64,000 bases of DNA from Thermus igniterrae ATCC 700962 (GTDB lineage Bacteria; Deinococcota; Deinococci; Deinococcales; Thermaceae), in the NCBI RefSeq assembly GCF_000376265.1, contig NZ_AQWU01000073.1:345-64344 (forward strand). Reading direction: 5' to 3'. A program made the translations under genes and the position numbers. The notes beneath the pieces were generated by a model that was not told the origin of the DNA, did no database searches, and saw only the letters and a program-made list of their open reading frames with translations. Numbering within the stretch: position 1 is the first letter of the stretch; each line of letters begins with the position of its first letter. This document shows positions 1 through 6,863 of this stretch, piece by piece.

Positions 1-267
1 GGCGGTGCCTTAAGCGGGGTCCACCTACGGGCCTACCGGCAGCGCCTCGCGCCGGAGGCCCTCCTGGGCCGGGTGCAGGCGGGGGCGGTGGCCCTTCTCT
101 CCCTGGGGAGCCTCCTCGGCACCCTCCTGGCGGGGGGCTTGGGAACCCTTGGCCCCCGGGTGCCCCTCCTTACCGCCCTCCTGGGCCTCCTTCTCCTCCT
201 GCCCTTGGCCTTGGGGCCCATAGGGTGCGGGCGGCTCCTCGCCTTGAGGGAGGGGAGGTCCCCGTGA
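1..267 (+). CDS. MFS transporter, C-terminal fragment (5' end outside window)
   Basis: The frame is open from the first base to a TGA at 265-267. It encodes very hydrophobic Leu/Gly/Ala-rich segments (LLSLGSLLGTLLAGGLGTLG, then LLTALLGLLLLLPLALGPIG) joined by a short loop. This looks like the last two transmembrane helices of a major facilitator superfamily permease. The tail ends in basic and polar residues, as MFS C-termini do. Its stop overlaps the GTG start of the next MFS gene (GTGA), so the two are probably co-transcribed. The substrate cannot be judged from this fragment, and the family assignment rests on topology only. Confidence 0.55.
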   Translation, partial: GGALSGVHLRAYRQRLAPEALLGRVQAGAVALLSLGSLLGTLLAGGLGTLGPRVPLLTALLGLLLLLPLALGPIGCGRLLALREGRSP

Positions 268-1418
268 GGTTTCCTTTGCATAACGCGCCTCTCTGGGCCG
301 AGGCCCTGAGCGACGTCGGGGCCTCCATTGGCTTTAGTGCCCTCGCCCTGGAAGTAGCCCGCACGGGGGAGGCCTTATGGGTGGGCTTCTTCGCCGCCTT
401 GGGGTACCTCACCCTGGGACCCCTCCTCTTCCTCAGTCCTTGGGTGGAGCGGCAGGGCCTGGCCCGGGCTCTCCTGGAGTTGCGCCTGGCCCGGGGCCTC
501 CTCTTCCTCCCCCTTCCCTTCCTGCCGCGGGAAGCCGCCCTCCTGGTCTTCTACGCTTACCCCCTTATGGTCCTCACCGACCTGGCCCTCGTGGCCTGGG
601 AAGGCCTCCTGGTGCGGAGAGGCCGGGGCAGGCTGGCGGAAAGGAGCGGCAAGCTCTACGCCGCCTGGGAGGTGGGGGGGCTGGTGGGGGTAGGCCTCGG
701 CCCCGCCCTCTTCGCCCTCCATCCCGCCCTCCCTTACCTCCTTGCCGCCGGGATCCTCCTCCTGGCCTGGGCCCTCCTCCGCCCCGCCCTCACGGGGGAG
801 AAGGGGGAGAGGGAGGAGGCGACGAGGCCCGAGGCCTTGGTGCAGTCCCTCCGTCGCCTCCTGGCCCATGCCCCCCTCAGGCCCTATCTCCTTCTTTCCC
901 TCCTCTTTACCCTGGCCCACGCCCTCACCACCGCCCTTCTGGGCCTTCTGGCCCTCCGGGCGGGCACCCCGGAAGCCCTCTTCGGCCTGGTCTTCGCGCT
1001 GCAAAGCCTGGGGTACACCCTGGGAAGCTACTTTGCCGGGCGGGTCCCACCGGCCCTGGCCTTTAGGCTGGGCCCGCTAGGGGCAGCCCTCGGGGGGATG
1101 GGCTTTCTCCTGCCCTTTCCCCTCCTCCTCGCCGCCCCTCCCCTCTTAGGCCTGGCCGTGGCCCTCCTCAGCACCCACCTGCGGGCGGTGCGGGGCTGGC
1201 TCCTGCCCAAGGAGGGCCTGGCCCCAAGTCTCGCCGCCATCCGCGCCCTCCTCTACGGGGCCGGGGCCCTGGGGGGCCTGGGGGCGGGGGTCCTGGGCAA
1301 GTGGAATCCAACCCTGCCCCTCCTCCTAGGAACCTTGGGATTTCTGGTCCTTCTCCCCTTCGCCCTAGGACCCCTGCACCCTAGGCGACTGGAGGCCTTA
1401 AGGCAAGAAGTAGAGTAG
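264..1418 (+). CDS. MFS-type membrane transporter
   Basis: The protein has 384 residues when started at GTG 264. That start overlaps the preceding stop and has a purine-rich Shine-Dalgarno (ggaggggagg) just upstream. An ATG at 225 is in frame but lies inside the previous gene without a better ribosome site. The product is a chain of about 10-12 hydrophobic helices with short basic loops (for example RRGRGRLAERSGK after residue 120), consistent with an MFS exporter. The classical MFS A-motif is not clear. The gene lies upstream of a putative RiPP locus, but a gene fragment and about 250 non-coding bases separate them, so a role in that locus is only a possibility. Confidence 0.6.
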   Translation: MRFPLHNAPLWAEALSDVGASIGFSALALEVARTGEALWVGFFAALGYLTLGPLLFLSPWVERQGLARALLELRLARGLLFLPLPFLPREAALLVFYAYPLMVLTDLALVAWEGLLVRRGRGRLAERSGKLYAAWEVGGLVGVGLGPALFALHPALPYLLAAGILLLAWALLRPALTGEKGEREEATRPEALVQSLRRLLAHAPLRPYLLLSLLFTLAHALTTALLGLLALRAGTPEALFGLVFALQSLGYTLGSYFAGRVPPALAFRLGPLGAALGGMGFLLPFPLLLAAPPLLGLAVALLSTHLRAVRGWLLPKEGLAPSLAAIRALLYGAGALGGLGAGVLGKWNPTLPLLLGTLGFLVLLPFALGPLHPRRLEALRQEVE

Positions 1419-1484
1419 GAATCTTGGACAAGGAAAATCTACCCCTTCTCGTTTTTGGCCCGTTTCCGGCTAACCTGTAGGCGT

Positions 1485-1751
1485 ATGACGCTGGCCCTCC
1501 TCCTCTGGCTGGAAGCCTTCCGCCTCTTCGGGGCGGGGTTCTTCTACTTCGCCCACGCCGCCCTCACCGCTCTTGGGGCCTTGAGCCCCCTAGAGGCGAG
1601 CTCAGCCCTGGCCTTCCGCCTCCTGGCCGAGCCCCTCTTCGCCCTCTACGGGGGGCATCTGGCCGACCGGTGGCCCAGGGGAAGGCTCCTCCTCCTGGCC
1701 GGGGGGCTCCTCCTCGGCTTCGCCTCCTGGGCGGGAAGGGGGTGGCGGTGA
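1485..1751 (+). pseudogene. truncated MFS transporter (N-terminal piece only)
   Basis: This is an 88-residue frame from ATG 1485 to TGA 1751. It holds two or three transmembrane segments and a good MFS loop-2/3 A-motif (GGHLADRWPRGRLLL, around residues 54-68). It then stops where a complete transporter would continue for about 300 more residues. The next 260 bases contain no continuation that I can read. A TAACCT box ends 8 nt before the ATG, so the remnant may still be transcribed. The simplest reading is a deletion or frameshift relic of a third MFS gene, perhaps left by insertion of the neighbouring radical SAM locus. A short functional membrane peptide is less likely. Confidence 0.5.
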
Positions 1752-1893
1752 AGGCAGGCTAGTACGGACACTTAAAGCCCCGGCCCCGGGGGCGGGCAGT
1801 GGGGGGCGAGGCATTGGGGAAGGACCCCAGAGCCCCCGAGGAGGGCGAGGAGAAGCCACAGGAACTGCATGTTTAAAGGCTACCCAGGCTTAC

Positions 1894-1954
1894 GTAACCT
1901 CCGCGTAACGCCCTGGGGTCTTTATGAGAGTCTTCTGAGTTACGCGAGCGTTAC
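1894..1954. promoter_or_regulatory. phased GTAAC / GTTAC half-site array upstream of the radical SAM gene
   Basis: Two GTAAC half-sites start at 1894 and 1905, exactly 11 bp apart. Two inverted copies, GTTAC, start at 1939 and 1950, again exactly 11 bp apart. Direct repeats at one helical turn are typical of OmpR/PhoB-type response regulators and some other tandem-binding activators. Here one tandem pair faces another across about 40 bp. The array ends 55 bp before the ATG of the maturase gene. No regulator gene for it is visible nearby and no clear -35/-10 pair was found in this gap. Confidence 0.4.
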
Positions 1955-2009
1955 CTTCCCCTTGCTACCTTAAGGCCAGCCTGAGGATGGCCGAGAGGGG
2001 TGAAAGGGC

Positions 2010-3440
2010 ATGCAAGACGGGATGTTGCAGCTACTCGTGGTGAACCTCCATGAACCCGCCCAGGCACCAGCCCGGGGAGGGGCAGCCTATAAGCCGAGCC
2101 GCTTCAACCACTTCCACACCCTGCTCACGGGCGAGAAGCTCGCCTTCAACTCCCTCTCCGGTGGCCTGGCCGTCTTGGATTCAGAAGGATGGGCGCGCTA
2201 CACGGCCCTGGTCAAGGGGGAGCCCTTGGACCCCAAGAACCCTGTAGACCAGGGGCTCGTGGAAGGCCGCTTCGTCGTTCCCGAGAACTTTGACGAGCTG
2301 GCCTACCTTAAGACCCTCCACCTGCGGCAGCGCTACACCACGGAGGCCTGGAGCCTAACGATCTGTCCCACCATAGACTGCAACTTCGGCTGCGACTACT
2401 GCTTCCAGCGGCACCGGGTGAGCCGCATGACCGAAGCGGTTCAGGCCAAGCTCCTGGAGGTCTTCGCTCAAAAAGCCCCCCGCCTCAGCAAGTTCTTCGT
2501 CACCTGGTTTGGCGGTGAGCCCACCCTGGCCTGGGATGTCGTCCAGAGGCTATCCCAGGGGTTCTTGGAGGTAGCCGAGAGGAACCGCGTGGAGTACAGC
2601 GCGAGCCTCATCACGAACGGCTACCTCCTGGACGAAGGGAAGGTGGCGGACATGGTCCGCTACCGCATTCACCTGGTCCAGATCACCCTGGACGGGGACG
2701 CTCCCTACCACGACCAGCGCCGCCACCTCCTTACCGGGGAAGGGAGCTTTGAGCGCATCCTGGCCAACCTGCGCCTCTTCCTCGGGAAACCCGTCTTCGT
2801 CCACATCCGGGTCAACGTGGACGTCCGGAACCGCGAGGGCGTGCCCGCCCTCTTGAAGCGTCTGGCCGAGGAAGGGCTGGCCCACCAGGAGAACCTGCGG
2901 GTCTACTTTGCCCCCGTAACCTCCACCGCCCCGCCCAGCCACGGGGTCAAGGGGTTCTGCTTTACCCGCAAGGACTTCGCCCGGATTGAGCCGGAGTACT
3001 TCACCCTTGCGGAAAGCCTAGGCCTGGCCACCCTTCCCTACCCCTCCCTTCAGCTTGGAGGGTGCGTGGCCGCCCATCCGGAGGGGTTCGTGGTGGAGCC
3101 CGACGGCACCCTGCAGAAGTGCTGGGACACGGTGGGGCAGCCCGAGTTCGCCGTGGGCAACCTCCTGGAATACGATCCCCTGCAACTTGCGGAGAACCCC
3201 GTTTACCAGCGCTGGATGTCCTGGGACCCCTTCTCCGAAGAGCTCGCCTGCTCCCGTTGCACCTGGCTTCCTGCGTGCATGGGGGGGTGCCCCTTGAAGG
3301 TGGTCTTCCCCGAGGCCATGCCTGAGGGGAAGGTGGAGCTGGAGTGCACCACCTTCAAGTGGAACTGGAAGCGTACCTTTACTTTGCTAGCCGAACGTGC
3401 AGGCGAGGCAGAGCCGGCACCTCGCCCCTGCACGGGCTAG
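2010..3440 (+). CDS. radical SAM/SPASM peptide maturase
   Basis: The protein has 476 residues. The radical SAM cluster motif CNFGCDYC (Cys124, Cys128, Cys131; CX3CX2C) binds the SAM-cleaving 4Fe-4S cluster and is followed by the GGEPTL-type SAM contact (FGGEPTLAW). The C-terminus carries a full SPASM signature. It has a CX13GX4C pair (Cys352-Cys371), then CX2CX5CX3C (Cys414, 417, 423, 427) and a last Cys446, enough for two auxiliary clusters. The first 110 residues (FNSLSGGLAVLD and around) resemble the N-terminal region of peptide maturases that holds or replaces a PqqD-like leader-binding domain. The gene sits 18 bp before a 34-codon Cys-rich peptide gene and upstream of ABC exporter genes, the classic RiPP arrangement. 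It probably installs thioether (sactipeptide/ranthipeptide) or carbon cross-links. The chemistry is not predictable from sequence. ATG 2010 has a gaggggtgaa ribosome site. Confidence 0.85.
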   Translation: MQDGMLQLLVVNLHEPAQAPARGGAAYKPSRFNHFHTLLTGEKLAFNSLSGGLAVLDSEGWARYTALVKGEPLDPKNPVDQGLVEGRFVVPENFDELAYLKTLHLRQRYTTEAWSLTICPTIDCNFGCDYCFQRHRVSRMTEAVQAKLLEVFAQKAPRLSKFFVTWFGGEPTLAWDVVQRLSQGFLEVAERNRVEYSASLITNGYLLDEGKVADMVRYRIHLVQITLDGDAPYHDQRRHLLTGEGSFERILANLRLFLGKPVFVHIRVNVDVRNREGVPALLKRLAEEGLAHQENLRVYFAPVTSTAPPSHGVKGFCFTRKDFARIEPEYFTLAESLGLATLPYPSLQLGGCVAAHPEGFVVEPDGTLQKCWDTVGQPEFAVGNLLEYDPLQLAENPVYQRWMSWDPFSEELACSRCTWLPACMGGCPLKVVFPEAMPEGKVELECTTFKWNWKRTFTLLAERAGEAEPAPRPCTG

Positions 3441-3458
3441 GGAAAGGAGGTGAGGAAG

Positions 3459-3563
3459 ATGCGGTGGGTCGTGAAGCCTGGACTGCGTATAGCTCCTAGC
3501 GGCGACTGTGGCTACAATTGTGGGCAGAATTCGGGCTGCGGCATCAACACCAAGCTTTGGTAG
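3459..3563 (+). CDS. putative RiPP precursor peptide, 34 aa, three Cys (CX3CX5C)
   Basis: The frame runs from ATG 3459 to TAG 3563 and is preceded by the strongest Shine-Dalgarno of the window (aaaggaggtga, 3444-3454). The first 16 residues (MRWVVKPGLRIAPSGD) are basic and Cys-free, like a short leader. The last 18 are Gly/Asn/Cys-rich with Cys17, Cys21 and Cys27 and end in a tryptophan (CGYNCGQNSGCG, then INTKLW). It lies directly after a radical SAM/SPASM maturase and before an ABC export operon, where a RiPP substrate is expected. Length, composition and position support it. No homolog was recognised and no Gly-Gly or other protease site is obvious. The leader/core border is inference. Confidence 0.7.
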   Translation: MRWVVKPGLRIAPSGDCGYNCGQNSGCGINTKLW

Positions 3564-3579
3564 CTGAGGCCTAGGTAAG

Positions 3580-3627
3580 GAGGCCAAGGTAGCCTGTGCA
3601 GCGAAGAAGTCAAGGCACCTTGGCCTC
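3580..3627 (+). promoter_or_regulatory. RNA hairpin between precursor gene and ABC operon
   Basis: GAGGCCAAGGT-A-GCC (3580-3594) pairs with GGC-ACCTTGGCCTC (3614-3627), giving a 14-bp stem with one bulged A and a loop of about 19 nt. It begins 16 nt after the precursor stop codon. There is no U-run, so it is not a standard terminator. A stem here often protects the 3' end of a highly expressed precursor message and lowers readthrough into the exporter genes. Confidence 0.5.
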
Positions 3628-3645
3628 ATACTCCGGAATAAAGCG

Positions 3646-4401
3646 ATGAGCCGGTTCCAGTGGTTGGCCGAAGTAAGGCTGATGTTGGAGCACTACAGGC
3701 TATATTGGCTCAACTTCCTCTCCGGAATGTTGGCAGATGTATTGTTTTTCTATGCCATCTTAATCGGCTTGAAAAGCGTAACGAAGACATCTCTACCAAA
3801 CATAGACTCAGGCTCTCTGCTGGCCTTATACGGTGTCTTCCAATTCACAGGGGCCCTTTGGCGAACATTTGCTTCGAATATTTTGAACGAGAGCCTGCTT
3901 GGGACCATAGAGCACCTCTCTCTAGCAAGGGGAGGGTTACTTACCCAGCTAACGGTAAGGGCCTTTGTCCTTGGCCTAAACGGGGGGCTGTATGCCGCGG
4001 CGGTGCTCCTGGTGCTCTACTGGGTGAGCGGCATTTCCTTCCAACTCTCTTGGTGGTGGCCGCTTGGTGTGTTGGCCTTCCTTCCAATAAACCTCGGCTT
4101 AGCTTTCCTCATGGGATCCTTGGGACTTCTCTTTAGACGGGTAGATAGCCTTTTTGTTGTGCTCAATTTCATACTGCTCCCCTACTTTCTTTCCCTTACC
4201 CAATGGCACCCCTACATGGCCTACCTCCCCTTCGCCCCAGGGGCCCACCTGGTGCGGCTTGGGCTCACGGGCGGGGAGTTTGACCGGGAGATCTTCCTCC
4301 TGGCCCTCCTCCAGGGCCTCCTCCTCTTCGGGGCGGGCCTTTGGGCCATGGCCTACATGTACCGCCTAGTCCGCAGGCGGGGTATATTGGGGAGGTTCTA
4401 G
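3646..4401 (+). CDS. ABC-2 type permease 1 of 3 (mosaic composition)
   Basis: This 251-residue integral membrane protein has about six hydrophobic segments. It is a paralog of the next two genes: same length, same N-terminal pattern (E-L-L-x-R-Y-W-N/D-x-L) and same C-terminus (AMAYMYRLVRRRGILGRF). ABC-2 permeases pair with a separate ATPase to export lipids, peptides or antibiotics. The gene is chimeric in composition. Roughly the first 550 bp are close to half A+T with codons unusual for this genome, while the last 190 bp are typical Thermus DNA. The last 64 bp differ from permease 2 at only two positions. No strong Shine-Dalgarno precedes ATG 3646. A role in exporting the modified peptide, or in self-immunity, is inferred from position. 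Confidence 0.75.
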   Translation: MSRFQWLAEVRLMLEHYRLYWLNFLSGMLADVLFFYAILIGLKSVTKTSLPNIDSGSLLALYGVFQFTGALWRTFASNILNESLLGTIEHLSLARGGLLTQLTVRAFVLGLNGGLYAAAVLLVLYWVSGISFQLSWWWPLGVLAFLPINLGLAFLMGSLGLLFRRVDSLFVVLNFILLPYFLSLTQWHPYMAYLPFAPGAHLVRLGLTGGEFDREIFLLALLQGLLLFGAGLWAMAYMYRLVRRRGILGRF

Positions 4402-4406
4402 GGGGT

Positions 4407-5162
4407 ATGGTGCTCTGGCCGCTTTGGAGCGAGTTCCTGCTCTCTTGGGCCCGAACCCGGCGTTACTGGTTCAACACGCTGGCAAACCTGGGGGGGAGCC
4501 TCCTCTACTTCTACGCAATCCTTTTGGGCTTTAGCCGGCTTACCCCCGAGGAGGCCCGCTTCTTGGACCCAGGCCCCCTGCTTCTGGTCTTCACGGCCTT
4601 CAACCTCACCTTGTTCACCTTCCAGTCCATCGCCTACACGGTCCAGGGCGAGGCGCAACTGGGGACCCTGGAACACATGGCCCTGGCCCGGGGAGGCCTC
4701 CTGCGCCAGCTCCTCCTCCGGGCCCTGGTGCAAAGCCTATTCGGAGTTCTCTGGAGCCTTTTGGTCCTCCTACCCTTGGCCTTGGCCTTCGGCGTGACCC
4801 TAGGCCCCCTGGCCCGCTGGCCTTTGGGGTTCTTGCCCCTTTTCCTGGCCGCCTTGGGCTTCGGCCTCCTCATGGGGGCCACTGCCTTGTACTTCAAGCA
4901 GGTGGACGAGTTTTTCACCATCGTCCAGTTCCTCTTCCTGCCCTACTTCTTCTACCTGGTCCGGTTTGAGCCCTGGATGGCCCACCTGCCCTTCGCCCCC
5001 GGGGTGCACCTCCTGCGGCTTAGCCTCTCAGGGGCGGAGGCGCCTTGGGGCCTGTTGGGCCTGGCCCTCTTTCAAGGGCTCCTCCTCTTCGCCCTGGGGC
5101 TTTGGGCCATGGCCTACATGTACCGCCTGGTGCGCAGGCGGGGTATATTGGGGAGGTTCTAG
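4407..5162 (+). CDS. ABC-2 type permease 2 of 3
   Basis: The protein has 251 residues from ATG 4407 and is a paralog of the genes on both sides. It has six predicted membrane spans, an amphipathic start (SEFLLSWARTRRYWFNTLANL) and the conserved end MAYMYRLVRRRGILGRF. The ribosome site (ggggagg) lies inside the last codons of permease 1, so translation is probably coupled. It should form, with its neighbours and the downstream ATPase, an ABC exporter. Three different half-size permeases with one ATPase is unusual, because a dimeric exporter needs only one or two. Confidence 0.8.
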   Translation: MVLWPLWSEFLLSWARTRRYWFNTLANLGGSLLYFYAILLGFSRLTPEEARFLDPGPLLLVFTAFNLTLFTFQSIAYTVQGEAQLGTLEHMALARGGLLRQLLLRALVQSLFGVLWSLLVLLPLALAFGVTLGPLARWPLGFLPLFLAALGFGLLMGATALYFKQVDEFFTIVQFLFLPYFFYLVRFEPWMAHLPFAPGVHLLRLSLSGAEAPWGLLGLALFQGLLLFALGLWAMAYMYRLVRRRGILGRF

Positions 5163-5170
5163 GAGGTGTG

Positions 5171-5932
5171 ATGCTCTGCTGGCAACTCTGGAGCGAGTTT
5201 CTCCTGGAGTGGAACCTGACCAGGCGCTACTGGTTTGACACCCTGGCGGGGCTTCTGGCCTCCGTCCTCTTCTTCTACTCCATGGTCCTCGGCCTGGAGA
5301 ACCTGACCCCCGAGGGGCTGGCGAGCCTAGGTCTGGACCTGGGCCCCCTCCTCCTGGTCTTCGCCGCCTTCAACCTGGTGGTGGGCACCTTCCAGTCCAT
5401 CGCCTATTCCGTACAGTCCGAGGCTGCCTTAGGCACCCTGGAGCATCTGGGCCTGGCCCGGGGAGGGCTTCTCCGGCAGCTTCTCCTGCGCGCCCTCGTG
5501 CAGGGTCTCGCCGGCATCACCTTTAGCCTCCTTACCCTTCTTCCCCTGGTTCTCCTCCTCGGGGTTAGGCTCACCCCCGCCTCCTGGTGGCCCCTGGGCC
5601 TTTTGCCCCTGTACCTCGCCGCCTTGGGCTTCGCCCTCGGCATGGGGGCCCTCGCCCTTCACTTCAAGCGGGTGGAGGGCTTCTTCACCATCGTCCAGTT
5701 CCTTTTCCTGCCCTACTTCTTCTCCCTGGTTCGCTTCGCTCCCTGGATGACCCCCCTCCCCTTTGCCCCAGGGACGCAGCTCCTGAAGCTCGCCCTCACC
5801 GGGGAGGGGGCGTTCCCCGGGCTTCTCCTCCTCGCCTTCGTGCAGGCCCTCCTCTTTCTCGGGGCGGGGCTTTTCGCCATGGCCTGGGTCTACGCGGCGG
5901 TGCGGCGGAGGGGCCTATTAGGGAGGTACTGA
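5171..5932 (+). CDS. ABC-2 type permease 3 of 3
   Basis: The protein has 253 residues from ATG 5171; a GTG at 5168 is also possible. An aggaggtg Shine-Dalgarno lies directly upstream, formed partly by the end of permease 2. Like its paralogs it begins with LWSEFLLEWNLTRRYWFDTL, has about six membrane helices and ends in AVRRRGLLGRY. Its stop overlaps the ATPase start (TGATG). It is most similar to permease 2 by eye, which suggests a tandem duplication. The substrate is unknown. Confidence 0.8.
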   Translation: MLCWQLWSEFLLEWNLTRRYWFDTLAGLLASVLFFYSMVLGLENLTPEGLASLGLDLGPLLLVFAAFNLVVGTFQSIAYSVQSEAALGTLEHLGLARGGLLRQLLLRALVQGLAGITFSLLTLLPLVLLLGVRLTPASWWPLGLLPLYLAALGFALGMGALALHFKRVEGFFTIVQFLFLPYFFSLVRFAPWMTPLPFAPGTQLLKLALTGEGAFPGLLLLAFVQALLFLGAGLFAMAWVYAAVRRRGLLGRY

Positions 5933-6843
5933 TGCGGCTTTTGGTGCAGAACGTCCACAAGCGCTTCGGCAAGCTGGAGGCCCTCAAGGGGGTGAGCCTG
6001 GAGCTTGGGGCCGGGGAGATCCTGGGCCTTTTGGGCCCCAACGGGGCGGGCAAGACCACCCTCATCAAGGTCGTCCTCGGCCTCCTCCTGCCCGACGCGG
6101 GAGAGGTGGTCCTGGAGGAGGGCGGGGCGCGGCGCAGGCCCCAGGGCCACGAGTTCGGCGTCCTCCTGGAGGGAAGCCGCAACCTCTACGTCAACCTGAG
6201 CCTCCTGGTGAACGCCCTCTACTTCGGGGGCATCCGGGGGCTTCCCCCCAGGGAGGTCCGCCCCCGGTTTGAGGCCTGGCTGGAGCGCTTCGGCCTAAGG
6301 GACCGCCTCCACGCCCCCCTCGCCTCCCTCTCCCGGGGCATGCAGCAGAAGGCGGCCTTGGCCCTCGCCCTCGCCCTCAAGCCCCGCTTCCTCCTTCTGG
6401 ACGAGCCCACCCTGGGCCTGGACCCCGTGAGCCGGAGGGAGTTTGAGGGGATCCTCCTGGAGCTTAAGAAGGAGGGCTGGGGCATCCTCCTCACCTCCCA
6501 CGACCTGGAGGTGGTGGAGCGGGTGAGCGACCGCGTGGCCTTCCTCCACCGGGGGGAGGTGCGGCGGCAGGGCCCCACCCGGGCCCTCCTCCGGGACTGG
6601 GCCGGGGAGGGGTACCGGGTGCGCCTCGCCGAGCCCAAGGCGGAGGCCCTCCTCAAGGCCCTGGGCCCCGGCTGGAGTGCGGAAGGCCCCGAGGTCCTCT
6701 TCTTCCTGGGGCCGTGGGAGGCGCTGCGGGAGGTCTTGGGAACCCTCCCCGTGGAAGTGTTGGAGGTCTCCCGGGGGACGCCGAGCCTCGAGGCCCTCTT
6801 CCTCCACCTCTTCGGGGAGGCCCGCCCTTCCCCCAGCGCATAA
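5932..6843 (+). CDS. ABC transporter ATP-binding protein (exporter ATPase)
   Basis: This 303-residue cytoplasmic ATPase energises the three upstream permeases. Motifs in order: Walker A GPNGAGKTT (residues 33-41), a Q-loop region with EGSRNLY, signature LSRGMQQK (a variant of LSGGQ seen in DrrA/CcmA-like exporters), Walker B FLLLDEPTLGLD, and H-loop LTSHD. The last 80 residues form the regulatory tail usual in ABC-2 exporter ATPases. It overlaps permease 3 by one base (TGATG), so it is translationally coupled. It is the last gene of the putative RiPP unit; the next gene has its own promoter-like box. Confidence 0.9.
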   Translation: MRLLVQNVHKRFGKLEALKGVSLELGAGEILGLLGPNGAGKTTLIKVVLGLLLPDAGEVVLEEGGARRRPQGHEFGVLLEGSRNLYVNLSLLVNALYFGGIRGLPPREVRPRFEAWLERFGLRDRLHAPLASLSRGMQQKAALALALALKPRFLLLDEPTLGLDPVSRREFEGILLELKKEGWGILLTSHDLEVVERVSDRVAFLHRGEVRRQGPTRALLRDWAGEGYRVRLAEPKAEALLKALGPGWSAEGPEVLFFLGPWEALREVLGTLPVEVLEVSRGTPSLEALFLHLFGEARPSPSA

Positions 6844-6863
6844 CTTTGCGCTACCCTATCCCC

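Noticed and set aside
1869-1973. A 34-codon frame upstream of the radical SAM gene as a second precursor peptide
   Set aside because: It has no cysteine, no good ribosome site, and it overlaps the phased GTAAC/GTTAC repeats, which explain the sequence better.
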